Source: Aedoeadaptatus ivorii (lineage in GTDB: Bacteria; Bacillota; Clostridia; Tissierellales; Peptoniphilaceae). Taken from it: a DNA stretch of 64,000 nucleotides. Below the pieces are notes generated by a model, which was not told the DNA's origin, searched no databases, and worked only from the letters and a program-made list of their open reading frames with translations. The position numbers were made by a program, and so were the translations under genes. Shown here in pieces: positions 21,891-30,565 of this stretch (its first letter is position 1; every line of letters begins with the position of its first letter). The stretch is taken from NCBI RefSeq assembly GCF_030815095.1, contig NZ_JAUSWF010000002.1, forward strand, positions 115,291-179,290. Reading direction: 5' to 3'.

Positions 21891-23069
21891 ATGAATTTAA
21901 AATCTATGGACGTAAAGGGAAAGCGCGTACTCTTGCGGGTGGACTTTAACGTCCCCGTAAAGGACGGAAAAGTAACCGACACCACCCGTATCGAAGCGGC
22001 AAAACCCACCATCGACCATCTGCTGAAAGCGGGCGCGGCGGTGATCCTGATGAGCCACCGCGGACGACCCAAGGGAGAATACAAAGAAGAATTCTCGATG
22101 GAACCGGTGCGCAAGGCCGCCGAGGAGATTCTCGGACAAACGATCGCGCCGTTTTTCTCGGGGGTCGTGGTAGACGACAATGTGCGCAAGATGGCAAAAG
22201 AACTCGCACCCGGCGAGCTCGCCATGCTGGAAAACCTCCGCTTTCGAAAAGAAGAGGAAGCCAACGACGCATCCTTTGCTGAAGAGCTGGCATCCATCGC
22301 CGATTTGTATGTAAACGACGCATTCGGCACCGCCCATCGCGCCCATGCGTCCAATGTGGGCATCGCCTCGAAGCTCCCCTCCGCCTTGGGCTTTTTGATG
22401 GGAAAAGAAGTGGAAGTGCTTTCGAATCTCGTCGAAAACCCCGAGCGTCCGTTTGTCGCGATCCTGGGCGGCGCCAAGGTATCGGATAAGATCGGCGTCA
22501 TCGAGAACTTGATCGAAATCGTCGATTCCGTGCTAATCGTCGGCGCCATGGCGAACACCTTTTTGTTGAGCCAAGGCTACGATATGGGCGCCTCTTTGGT
22601 AGAAAAAGAGCAGACCGAACTCGCCGAGCGCCTGATGAAAAAGGCGCGAGAAAAGGGCGTGGACCTGCTCCTCCCCGTGGATCTCGTGGTGGCGAAGGGG
22701 ATCGATCGTCCCGATACGGCTCGCGCGGTAAAGCCGGGGGACATCGCCCCCGACGAAATGGCATTGGACATCGGAGAAGAGACCGTCAAGGCATACGGCA
22801 TGATCCTCGACGGGGCGAAGAGCGTGGTGTGGAACGGTCCCGCCGGCGTATTCGAAACCGAGCCCTTTGACGCGGGGACCTTCGCTTTGGCGAAGATCCT
22901 CGGCGATTTGGACGCCAATGTGGTGATCGGCGGCGGCGATTCCGCGGCGGCGATCACTCGATCCGGGCTGGAAGAGAAGATGAGCCATATTTCCTCCGGC
23001 GGCGGGGCGAGCCTGGAATTTTTGGAAGGCAAGAAATTGCCGGGCATCGCCGCCATTGAAGAGGTGTAA
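21891..23069 (+). CDS. pgk: Phosphoglycerate kinase
   Basis: 392 residues, full length. N-terminal domain has KRVLLRVDFNVPVKDGKVTD and the substrate-binding HRGRPKG; the hinge and nucleotide domain show AILGGAKVSDKI, VVWNGPAGVFE and GGGDSAAAI, then ISSGGGASLEFLEG at the end. Converts 1,3-bisphosphoglycerate and ADP to 3-phosphoglycerate and ATP. ATG 21891 has TGGAGGAATC directly in front; an upstream extension into gap is spurious. A 1-base gap precedes tpiA. Confidence 0.97.
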   Translation: MNLKSMDVKGKRVLLRVDFNVPVKDGKVTDTTRIEAAKPTIDHLLKAGAAVILMSHRGRPKGEYKEEFSMEPVRKAAEEILGQTIAPFFSGVVVDDNVRKMAKELAPGELAMLENLRFRKEEEANDASFAEELASIADLYVNDAFGTAHRAHASNVGIASKLPSALGFLMGKEVEVLSNLVENPERPFVAILGGAKVSDKIGVIENLIEIVDSVLIVGAMANTFLLSQGYDMGASLVEKEQTELAERLMKKAREKGVDLLLPVDLVVAKGIDRPDTARAVKPGDIAPDEMALDIGEETVKAYGMILDGAKSVVWNGPAGVFETEPFDAGTFALAKILGDLDANVVIGGGDSAAAITRSGLEEKMSHISSGGGASLEFLEGKKLPGIAAIEEV

Positions 23070-23070
23070 G

Positions 23071-23805
23071 ATGAGAAAACTTTTGATCGCAGGAAACTGG
23101 AAAATGAACACCACCGTTTCGGAGGGAGAGGCGCTCGCCAAAGCTCTCAGCGCCTACGATTCCGATGCGGTAGAGATGATGGTCGCACCGCCCTTTACCC
23201 ATTTGGACCGAGTGGGTGCGGTCTTAAAAGACAGCAAAATCGCCATGGGCGCCCAAAATATATCCGCCGACGGATTCGGCGCGCACACCGGGGAGATCGC
23301 CGGCGAAATGCTCGCCGATCTGGGCATGCGCTATGTCATCGTGGGCCACAGCGAAGCCAGAGGACGGGGAGAAGACGACGCCCTGATCCGCGAAAAGGCG
23401 AAGCGCGCTCTGGAATGCGGCCTCGTGGCGGTGATTTGCTTCGGCGAAAGCGCGGAGATTTACGCCACCGACGAGCGGGTTGCGTTTTTGAAGCGTCAGG
23501 TCGCCGAAGCGCTCAAGGGCGCGGATGCCAATGCGGAAGTCGTCCTCGCCTATGAACCCATTTGGGCGATCGGCACCGGAAAGACCGCCGACGGCGACGA
23601 CGCCGATGCGGTGATCGGAGAAATCCGCGCTTCTCTACCCGAAGGCATGCGCGATTCGGTGCGCATCCTCTACGGCGGGAGCGTAAAGGCCGCCAATGTG
23701 GCGTCTTTTGTATCGAAAGAAAATATCGACGGCGTATTGGTGGGTGGCGCGAGCTTAAAGGCCGACGAATTTATGAAGATCGCAGACGAGGCGAGCCATG
23801 TCTAA
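23071..23805 (+). CDS. tpiA: Triosephosphate isomerase
   Basis: 244 residues. LIAGNWKMN holds the active-site Asn and Lys, VIVGHSEARG the electrophilic His, VLAYEPIWAIGTGKTA the catalytic Glu, and ILYGGSVKAANV with GVLVGGASL the phosphate-binding loops. Interconverts dihydroxyacetone phosphate and glyceraldehyde 3-phosphate. The His-loop reads SEARGRGEDD rather than the more usual SERR-x2-GE, a mild variation. Overlaps gpmI by 8 bases. Confidence 0.96.
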   Translation: MRKLLIAGNWKMNTTVSEGEALAKALSAYDSDAVEMMVAPPFTHLDRVGAVLKDSKIAMGAQNISADGFGAHTGEIAGEMLADLGMRYVIVGHSEARGRGEDDALIREKAKRALECGLVAVICFGESAEIYATDERVAFLKRQVAEALKGADANAEVVLAYEPIWAIGTGKTADGDDADAVIGEIRASLPEGMRDSVRILYGGSVKAANVASFVSKENIDGVLVGGASLKADEFMKIADEASHV

Positions 23806-25309
23806 ACCGTTTCTGCTCGCCATCTTAGACGGTTACGGCCTCAGCGAACCGGGCCCGTATAATGCCTGTACGACGGCAAAGACCCCGTGCCTCGACGCCT
23901 TAATGCAAAATGGCTTTGCCACGCTGGATCCTTCCGGCGAGGCGGTGGGCCTGCCGGCCGGGCAGATGGGAAACTCCGAGGTGGGGCACACCAATATCGG
24001 CGCTGGTCGCATCGTCTATCAGGAGCTGACCCGCATTTCGAAAGAGGCGCGGGAAGGAAAGCTCGCCCTGAACCCCGTGGTAGGAGAGGCCATGCGGCGG
24101 GCAAAAAAAAGCGCCCTGCATTTGGTGGGACTGGTGAGCACCGGCGGGGTGCATTCCCATAAGGACCACCTGTATGCGCTTTTGCAAATCGCCAAGGACG
24201 CGGGCGTAGAAAAAATCTATATCCACGGCATTTTGGACGGTCGCGACGTGGCGCCCACTTCCGCCAAAGAAGAGATCGACGCTTTGCGCGCTTATACCGA
24301 ACAAATCGGCGCCGGGGAATTGGTGAGCCTGGTGGGCCGCTTTTACGCCATGGACCGCGACAATCGATGGGAGCGGGTACAAAAGGCATACGATCTCTTT
24401 GTAAAAGGCGAGGGCGTCGGCTTTACCGACACCGATGTGCTCTTCGATGCGGCCTATGCACGGGGCAATACCGACGAATTCTTCGAACCGGCGGTAAAAC
24501 TTTCCGGCGGTTTGCCCGTGGGACGCATCGAGGACGACGATGTGTTTTTGTTCTTCAACTTCCGTCCCGACCGGGCGCGGGAGATCGTGCGCGCCTTTGC
24601 CGATCCGGATTTCGTAAGCTTTCCGCGGGATCCGAACCCCTCGGTCTATGTGGTCACGATGACCCGCTACGACGAGAGCATTCCCAATACCCATGTCATC
24701 TACCCGAAAGAAGTCTTGTCGGACACCTTGGGCGAGGTGCTGGCGAAAAACGGCCTGCGGCAGATGCGCATCGCCGAGACCGAAAAATACGCCCACGTCA
24801 CCTTCTTTTTAAGCGGCGGCAGAGAGACGCCCTTTCCCGGTGAGACGCGGATTCTGATCCCTTCGCCGAAGGTGGCGACTTATGATCTACAGCCCGAGAT
24901 GCGGGCGAAGGAAGTGGCGGATCTTTTGATCGAAGGCATCCAAAAGGATTTGGCGGATGTATATGTCGTCAACTTCGCCAATCCCGATATGGTCGGCCAC
25001 ACCGGCATTATGGAAGCGGCCACCAAGGCGGTAGAGGCGGTGGATGCGGCCCTTGCGCGCGTGCTCGAAGCCCTCGAAGAAAAGGGCGGCGAGGCGCTCA
25101 TTACCGCCGATCATGGCAACTGCGAAGTGATGCGCGATGAAACCGGAAACCCCGTCACCTCCCACTCTACCAATCGCGTAGCGCTCCTGCATGTGGGTAG
25201 CGACCGCGCATTGAACGACGGGATTCTCGCCGACATTGCGCCTACGATTTTGGCGGCATTGCACATTCAAAAACCCGAGGCGATGTCGGGACATAGTTTA
25301 TGGAAATAA
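23798..25309 (+). CDS. gpmI: 2,3-bisphosphoglycerate-independent phosphoglycerate mutase
   Basis: 503 residues. LAILDGYGLSEPG (metal Asp), GNSEVGHTNIGAGRIVYQ (the phosphorylated Ser), later FFNFRPDRAREI and the C-terminal metal site LITADHGNCE with TSHSTNRVALL. Mn-dependent alkaline-phosphatase-superfamily enzyme converting 3-phosphoglycerate to 2-phosphoglycerate. It overlaps tpiA at 5' and is 9 bases from eno. The C-terminus MSGHSLWK is typical. Confidence 0.96.
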   Translation: MSKPFLLAILDGYGLSEPGPYNACTTAKTPCLDALMQNGFATLDPSGEAVGLPAGQMGNSEVGHTNIGAGRIVYQELTRISKEAREGKLALNPVVGEAMRRAKKSALHLVGLVSTGGVHSHKDHLYALLQIAKDAGVEKIYIHGILDGRDVAPTSAKEEIDALRAYTEQIGAGELVSLVGRFYAMDRDNRWERVQKAYDLFVKGEGVGFTDTDVLFDAAYARGNTDEFFEPAVKLSGGLPVGRIEDDDVFLFFNFRPDRAREIVRAFADPDFVSFPRDPNPSVYVVTMTRYDESIPNTHVIYPKEVLSDTLGEVLAKNGLRQMRIAETEKYAHVTFFLSGGRETPFPGETRILIPSPKVATYDLQPEMRAKEVADLLIEGIQKDLADVYVVNFANPDMVGHTGIMEAATKAVEAVDAALARVLEALEEKGGEALITADHGNCEVMRDETGNPVTSHSTNRVALLHVGSDRALNDGILADIAPTILAALHIQKPEAMSGHSLWK

Positions 25310-25318
25310 GGAGAAGAT

Positions 25319-26599
25319 ATGAGCAGTATCATTGAAGTCTACGGAAGAGAAGTCCTCGACAGCCGGGGCAACCCCACCGTCGAGGTAGAAGTACACACAT
25401 CCATGGGCGGCTTCGGCCGGGCGATCGTGCCCTCCGGCGCGAGCACCGGGGAATACGAAGCGGTGGAACTCAGAGACGGGGGCGAGCGCTACCTGGGTAA
25501 GGGCGTAGAAAATGCCGTTCGCAATGTAAACGAAAAAATCTCCCAGGAAATTTTGGGCTTCGACGTACTGGATCAGCTGGGCGTGGACGAAGCGCTCCTC
25601 GCCCTCGACGGCACCGAGAACAAGACAGCCCTCGGCGCCAATGCCATCCTCGGGGTCTCCCTCGCCACGGCGCGCGCCGCCGCCGACGAACTGGGCCTGC
25701 CGCTGTACCAATACATCGGCGGCATCAGCGCCCGCACCTTGCCCGTTCCCATGATGAACATTCTTAACGGCGGGGAACACGCCGACAACAATGTAGACAT
25801 TCAGGAATTTATGATTATGCCCGTGGGCGCGGCAAACTTTAAGGAAGGCTTGCGCATGGGCGCCGAAGTCTACCACAGCCTGAAGAAAGTCATCAAGGAC
25901 AAGGGGCTTTCCACCGGCGTCGGCGACGAAGGCGGATTTGCCCCCAATCTGGGAAGCAACACCGAGGCGCTGGAGCTGATCGAAGAATCGGTGAAGGCGG
26001 CGGGTCTTGTGCCCGGCGAGGACATCGTATTTGCGCTGGATGTGGCGGCTTCGGAACTATATGATGCCGAAAAGGACCGCTATGTACTTTCGGGCGAAGG
26101 GCGCGAAATGCGCGCCGAGGATATGGTCGCCTGGTACAAGGAAATCACCGATCGATTCCCCGTAAAAAGCATCGAAGACGGCCTGGACGAAAACGACTGG
26201 GAGGGTTGGAAGCACCTCACCGAAGTCCTGGGCGATACGGTGCAGTTGGTGGGCGACGATTTGTTCGTCACTAATGTAAAACGGCTGAAAAGGGGTATCG
26301 ATGAAAGCGTAGGAAATTCGATTCTGATCAAGTTAAACCAAATCGGAACCCTCACGGAGACCATCAATGCGGTCGAGACCGCCAAGCGCGCGTCTATGAC
26401 GGCCGTGATCAGTCACAGAAGCGGCGAGACGGAAGATTCGACCATCGCCGATCTCGCAGTCGCCTTAAATGCCGGGCAGATTAAGACCGGCGCACCTGCG
26501 AGAACCGATCGCGTGGCAAAGTACAACCAGTTGCTGCGCATCGAAGATGAGTTGGGCTATTTGGCGCGTTACGAGGGGAAAGACATATTTAAGAAATAG
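25319..26599 (+). CDS. eno: Enolase
   Basis: 426 residues, standard length. EVLDSRGNPTVEVEV, SGASTGEYEAVELRD, the proton-transfer Glu region GDEGGFAPNL, metal ligands in FALDVAASE and VKSIEDGLDENDW and LVGDDLFVTN, catalytic Lys in ILIKLNQIGTL, and SHRSGETEDSTIADL near the end. Converts 2-phosphoglycerate to phosphoenolpyruvate. AAGGAGAAGAT precedes the ATG. No terminator follows; the SixA-like gene begins 8 bases later. Confidence 0.97.
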   Translation: MSSIIEVYGREVLDSRGNPTVEVEVHTSMGGFGRAIVPSGASTGEYEAVELRDGGERYLGKGVENAVRNVNEKISQEILGFDVLDQLGVDEALLALDGTENKTALGANAILGVSLATARAAADELGLPLYQYIGGISARTLPVPMMNILNGGEHADNNVDIQEFMIMPVGAANFKEGLRMGAEVYHSLKKVIKDKGLSTGVGDEGGFAPNLGSNTEALELIEESVKAAGLVPGEDIVFALDVAASELYDAEKDRYVLSGEGREMRAEDMVAWYKEITDRFPVKSIEDGLDENDWEGWKHLTEVLGDTVQLVGDDLFVTNVKRLKRGIDESVGNSILIKLNQIGTLTETINAVETAKRASMTAVISHRSGETEDSTIADLAVALNAGQIKTGAPARTDRVAKYNQLLRIEDELGYLARYEGKDIFKK

Positions 26600-26607
26600 A
26601 GGCAGCT

Positions 26608-27051
26608 ATGATTCTATATTTAATGCGACACGGAAAGGCCGAAGCCGTCGCCGAGCGCGACGAAGACAGAGCTTTGGTGAAAGAAGGCGTCTTTCAGGCG
26701 GAGGACACCGCCGAGGCGTTTCTGCGCAGGGAATGGCCCCTGCCCCAAAAGATTATCGTATCGGAATACCGACGTGCCGTAGAGACGGCGGAGGTCGTCG
26801 CCCAAAAACTCGGCGTACACGATGTGAAGGTCGTCGATTACAAAGACGCCACCAGATGGCGCAATATGAAGACCTATATCACCGACGAGCCGATTCTTTT
26901 TATCGGCCATCAGCCGAGCCTGGGCATGGTCATCGAAGAGATCACCGGCGAATCGGTATCGGTTAAAAAGGCGAGTTTGCACCGCATCGAGTACGATCCC
27001 GATCGCGATCGGGGCGAGTATATCGACAAAATCGAAAGGGTGAGAAAGTGA
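26608..27051 (+). CDS. SixA-like histidine phosphatase
   Basis: 147 residues of the histidine phosphatase (phosphoglycerate-mutase-like) superfamily. The N-terminal LYLMRHGKAEA is the RHG nucleophile motif, SEYRRAVETAEVVAQKL carries the second Arg, and LFIGHQPSLGMVIEEITG the second catalytic His. Short SixA-type enzymes dephosphorylate proteins such as phosphohistidine domains; the target here is unknown. It lies 8 bases after eno, so it is probably read from the glycolytic operon, and its stop overlaps the next start (GTGA). Confidence 0.85.
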   Translation: MILYLMRHGKAEAVAERDEDRALVKEGVFQAEDTAEAFLRREWPLPQKIIVSEYRRAVETAEVVAQKLGVHDVKVVDYKDATRWRNMKTYITDEPILFIGHQPSLGMVIEEITGESVSVKKASLHRIEYDPDRDRGEYIDKIERVRK

Positions 27052-27431
27052 GATACGCACATACCTGTATTCGGGTAAAGGACTTGGAAGCGTCCATCCT
27101 CTTTTATCGAGAGGCGCTGGGGTACGAGATCACGCGCGAAAAGGACCACAGCGAAAACGGCTTTAAGCTGGTGTATATGGCCCTTCCCGGCGACAATTCC
27201 GAACTGGAGCTCACCTATAATATCGGCCACGACGCCTACGAGATCGGCGACGGCTACGGCCATGTGGCGGTTCTTGCGGACGACTTAGAAGCGGAACACG
27301 CCCGCATCAAAGCCGCCGGCTATCCGGTGACCGAACTCAAGGGACTGCCCGGCGAGGCGACGCGATATTTCTTCGTCACCGATCCCGACGGATACAAGAC
27401 CGAAGTGATTCGGGCACAGTCGGAAATCTAA
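27048..27431 (+). CDS. VOC family protein (glyoxalase I-like)
   Basis: 127 residues forming two beta-alpha-beta-beta-beta units of the vicinal oxygen chelate fold: HTCIRVKDLEASILFYREALGYE at the start, a GHVAVLADDLEAEHARIKAAG repeat, and FFVTDPDGYKTEVI at the end with the last metal Glu. Length and pattern match lactoylglutathione-lyase-like proteins that detoxify methylglyoxal, which fits its place behind the triose-phosphate genes. GTG start overlaps the SixA-like stop. Confidence 0.82.
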   Translation: MRYAHTCIRVKDLEASILFYREALGYEITREKDHSENGFKLVYMALPGDNSELELTYNIGHDAYEIGDGYGHVAVLADDLEAEHARIKAAGYPVTELKGLPGEATRYFFVTDPDGYKTEVIRAQSEI

Positions 27432-27472
27432 GAATCGGCAAATGGCCGTCGGTAGCGTATTTTCAAGGAAAA

Positions 27473-27512
27473 TATGGTACAATAAGTCCGCTAAGAGAAT
27501 ATTCTCTTAGCG
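27473..27512 (+). promoter_or_regulatory. Extended -10 promoter followed by a 24-bp perfect palindrome (murA)
   Basis: TGGTACAAT (27475-27483) is an extended -10; the start would fall near 27490. The perfect 24-bp palindrome CGCTAAGAGAAT/ATTCTCTTAGCG (27489-27512) begins there, with outer arms AATAAG (27481-27486) and CTTATT (27515-27520). It could be a repressor operator or a 5' stabilising hairpin in the murA mRNA. No T-run, so not a terminator. The remaining bases to 27614 show only the murA ribosome site. Confidence 0.55.
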
Positions 27513-27614
27513 TTCTTATTGTAGAATAAAGCGCCTTACGGGCAATGTAATGTATATAAATATACGACCGCCGTGATACGCAGTTTAAGAAATAGAATTA
27601 AGGGGAGATCGTTT

Positions 27615-28877
27615 TTGGAAAAGATCGTCGTTGAAAAAAGTCCCGCGCTCAAGGGACGCGTTCGGATCAGCGGAGCAAAAAATGCCGCATTGCCGATCCT
27701 CGCAGCTTGTCTGTTGGGTACGGAAGATATTTACTTGGAGGAAGTGCCGGATTTACAGGACGTCAATATTATGTGTAAGGTCCTGGAATCCCTCGGCTCT
27801 ACCGTGGAAGTGACGGGAAAGGGCAAACTAAAAATCAATTCCGCGAATCTGCGGGAATACAAGACGCCTTTTGAACTGATGAACAAAATGCGTGCGTCGT
27901 TTTTGGTAATGGGCCCGCTCCTGGGACGCCTCGGCAAGACCGAAAACTCCCTACCCGGCGGCTGTACCATCGGCGCTCGCCCCATCGACTACCACTTAAA
28001 GGGCTTTCGCGCATTGGGCGCGGATATCGTAGAAGACATCGGCAATATCACCGCGTCCTGTGAAAAGCTCGTCGGCGACAAAATCTATCTGGACTTTCCC
28101 TCCGTCGGCGCCACGGAAAATATTATGATGGCCGCCGTATTGGCACAAGGGGAGACGGTCATCGAAAACGCCGCGAAAGAGCCGGAAATCGTCGATCTTT
28201 CCAACTTTTTGCGCAAACTCGGTGCCAAGGTCACCGGCGCCGGCACTTCCACCATCCGCATCGACGGGGTAGAAAAACTGGGCGGTGCGCGCCACGCCAT
28301 TATTCCCGACCGGATCGAAGCCGGTACCTTTATGGTCGCCGCCGCCATTACCGGGGGCGATGTTTTGGTGGAAAATGTGATTCCCAATCACATGAAGCCC
28401 ATTATCGCCAAGCTCAAGGAATCGGGGTGCAAGGTGATCGAAGAAGGGGACAATGTGCGGGTTATCGGAAAGGAAATTCCCGATTCCATCGACATCAAGA
28501 CCCTGCCGTACCCCGGCTTTCCCACCGATATGCAGGCGCAGTTTATGGCTTATATGACCCAATGTAAGGGCAGCAATGTGGCGATCGAGACCGTATTCGA
28601 AAACCGATTTATGCACGTTGAGGAGTTCCGGAAAATGGGCGCCGACATTAAGATCGACGGCAGAAGCGCCGTGGTCGTAGGGCCCAAGAAACTCACCGGG
28701 GCACGCGTGCGCGCCAGCGACCTGCGAGCGGGTGCGGCACTGATCTTGGTGGGTCTCGTCGCCGAGGGCAAGACATATATCAACGACATCTACCATATCG
28801 ATCGGGGCTATGAGGGAATCGAAGACAAATTCCGCGGCCTGGGCGCCAAGGTCTACCGCATCGAGGAAGATGCGTAG
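27615..28877 (+). CDS. murA: UDP-N-acetylglucosamine 1-carboxyvinyltransferase
   Basis: 420 residues from TTG 27615, which has AGGGGAG 7 bases upstream. The family N-terminus (RVRISGAKNAALPILAACLL) follows, then catalytic loop SLPGGCTIGARPID with Cys117, and late motifs SDLRAGAALILVGLVAEG and HIDRGYEGIEDKFRGLGA. Transfers enolpyruvate from PEP to UDP-GlcNAc, the first committed step of peptidoglycan synthesis; the Cys makes it fosfomycin-sensitive in type. The frame is open further upstream but that extension crosses the promoter palindrome and is rejected. Confidence 0.95.
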   Translation: MEKIVVEKSPALKGRVRISGAKNAALPILAACLLGTEDIYLEEVPDLQDVNIMCKVLESLGSTVEVTGKGKLKINSANLREYKTPFELMNKMRASFLVMGPLLGRLGKTENSLPGGCTIGARPIDYHLKGFRALGADIVEDIGNITASCEKLVGDKIYLDFPSVGATENIMMAAVLAQGETVIENAAKEPEIVDLSNFLRKLGAKVTGAGTSTIRIDGVEKLGGARHAIIPDRIEAGTFMVAAAITGGDVLVENVIPNHMKPIIAKLKESGCKVIEEGDNVRVIGKEIPDSIDIKTLPYPGFPTDMQAQFMAYMTQCKGSNVAIETVFENRFMHVEEFRKMGADIKIDGRSAVVVGPKKLTGARVRASDLRAGAALILVGLVAEGKTYINDIYHIDRGYEGIEDKFRGLGAKVYRIEEDA

Positions 28878-28971
28878 GCGATGGCATTGTCGCAATTGTT
28901 TTTATATTGCCGAAGAAGGGTATATTCTCTGAAAGTGTTGAACACCCAAACAACCTAACGAAAGAGAAGTG

Positions 28972-30501
28972 ATGCCATTGAACAAAAAACTCATTGCCGC
29001 CGTTTTGGCGCTCGCCATGCTCCTGACCGCTTGCGGCGGCGGGGGCGGCGCCTCGTCGGGAAAAGACAAAGATACCCTGACGATCGCCATGGCGGAAGAT
29101 GCGACCACGATGGATCCTGTGATCCAAAACAACATCTATTCTGAAAACGTGGTGCGACAAATTTTCGATACCCTGATCGCCAGAAAACCCGACGGCGAGA
29201 TGGAAAACCGCTTGGCGGAATCCATCGAACAACCCGATGAAACCTCGTATGTCGTAAAGCTCCGCTCCGGCGTCAAGTTTTCGAGCGGCGAGGAACTCAC
29301 ATCGGAGGACGTGGCGTTTTCGCTGGATCGGGCGTCGAAATCCGATTCCTACGCCTATATCTTCGAAAAGATCGACCCCGCCAGCTACGATACATCCGAT
29401 CCCGCGGTGCTGAAGTTTAAGCTCAAAGAACCGGACGTGTCCTTTAAGGCGGCGCTCGCCCACCCGGCGGCGTCTATCGTAAGCAAAAAGGCGGTCGAAG
29501 CCGATCCCGACAAGGCCGAGCGGGAACCGGTGGGCACCGGCCCCTTCAAACTGGAGGATTGGTCGAAGCTCAATTCCCTGACGCTTGCCGCCAACGACGA
29601 GTACTGGGGCGAAAAGCCCGCTTTCAATAAGATGGTCTTTCGGATCATCCCCGAGGCGAGCAACCGCGTCATCGAACTGGAAAGCGGCCAGGCGGATCTC
29701 GCCTTAGAAATCGCCCCCAACGACATCAAAAAGATCGAAGAAAACGACAAGCTCGCCCTCCACAGGAAGATGGACAACTCCGTGCACTTCGCCGGGTTCA
29801 ATATGACTCGGGCGCCTTTCGACAATCCGAAGGCGAGAGAAGCCGTCTATTCCGCGCTGGATATGCAGGCGATTATCGACTCGGTCTATATGGGCGCGGG
29901 CAAAGTCGCCACAGGGCCCATCAACCCGAACTTCGAATACTCCATTTCCGATTCCCTGGAGCCGACAAAGCGGGATATCGAAAAGGCAAAACAACTTTTA
30001 CAGGAAGCTGGCGTAGAAGAAGGACAGACCGTCAAGCTGTACGTCTCTCAACAACAGGTCCGCAAGGATATGGCGACGATCATCAAGTCCCAGTTGGAAG
30101 AAGTCGGCCTGAATGTGGAAATCACCGCATTGGAATGGGGTACCTTCGTCAACGCCTTGGAAGCCAAGGAACACGATATCTTTATTATGAGTTGGGCGCC
30201 CTCCGTGGTGGATCCCCACTATACCTTGTTTAGTCCCTACCATACCAAGAATATGGGGGCGGGACCGAACTATATGTACTACAGCAACCCCGAACTCGAC
30301 GCCCTCATCGACAAGGGCCTCGCGGTGGAAGGGGACGAGCGGGCAGAGGTCTACAAATCGGCACAAGAGCTGATTATGAAAGACAAACCCGTCGTCTATG
30401 CACTGTATGGAGAACAGTTGATCGGAACGCAGAAAAATGTTTCCAATTTCGATCCGGATCCCTCCGGCAGCAACGAGTACTATCATATTACGTTCCAATA
30501 A
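28972..30501 (+). CDS. Dipeptide/oligopeptide ABC importer, substrate-binding lipoprotein
   Basis: 509 residues, solute-binding family 5. Lipoprotein signal with lipobox LLTAC (Cys21). Family features: ATTMDPVIQNN near the N-terminus, FSSGEELTSEDVAFSLDRA, GTGPFKLEDW, and FMSW-type FIMSWAPSVVDPHY late. Binds peptides outside the membrane and delivers them to the DppBC-like permease encoded next. GTG 28969 and TTG 28978 are alternative starts. A hairpin with partial terminator character separates it from the permease genes, as is common for highly expressed binding proteins. Confidence 0.92.
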   Translation: MPLNKKLIAAVLALAMLLTACGGGGGASSGKDKDTLTIAMAEDATTMDPVIQNNIYSENVVRQIFDTLIARKPDGEMENRLAESIEQPDETSYVVKLRSGVKFSSGEELTSEDVAFSLDRASKSDSYAYIFEKIDPASYDTSDPAVLKFKLKEPDVSFKAALAHPAASIVSKKAVEADPDKAEREPVGTGPFKLEDWSKLNSLTLAANDEYWGEKPAFNKMVFRIIPEASNRVIELESGQADLALEIAPNDIKKIEENDKLALHRKMDNSVHFAGFNMTRAPFDNPKAREAVYSALDMQAIIDSVYMGAGKVATGPINPNFEYSISDSLEPTKRDIEKAKQLLQEAGVEEGQTVKLYVSQQQVRKDMATIIKSQLEEVGLNVEITALEWGTFVNALEAKEHDIFIMSWAPSVVDPHYTLFSPYHTKNMGAGPNYMYYSNPELDALIDKGLAVEGDERAEVYKSAQELIMKDKPVVYALYGEQLIGTQKNVSNFDPDPSGSNEYYHITFQ

Positions 30502-30511
30502 AGCAGATTGA

Positions 30512-30540
30512 GAAAGGCTCCGTTTTTCGGAGTCTTTCTT
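30512..30540 (+). terminator. Attenuating terminator between peptide-binding protein and permease genes
   Basis: GAAAGGCTCCG (30512-30522), TTTTT loop, CGGAGTCTTTC (30528-30538), 11 bp with one G-U, followed by only TT. Probably allows partial readthrough into dppBCDF. Confidence 0.7.
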
Positions 30541-30565
30541 GCGTATCGACCGGAAAGAGGAGTGC

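Noticed and set aside
20972..22558. 528-residue minus-strand frame
   Set aside because: Antisense to gap and pgk, no recognisable domain, spans their junction.
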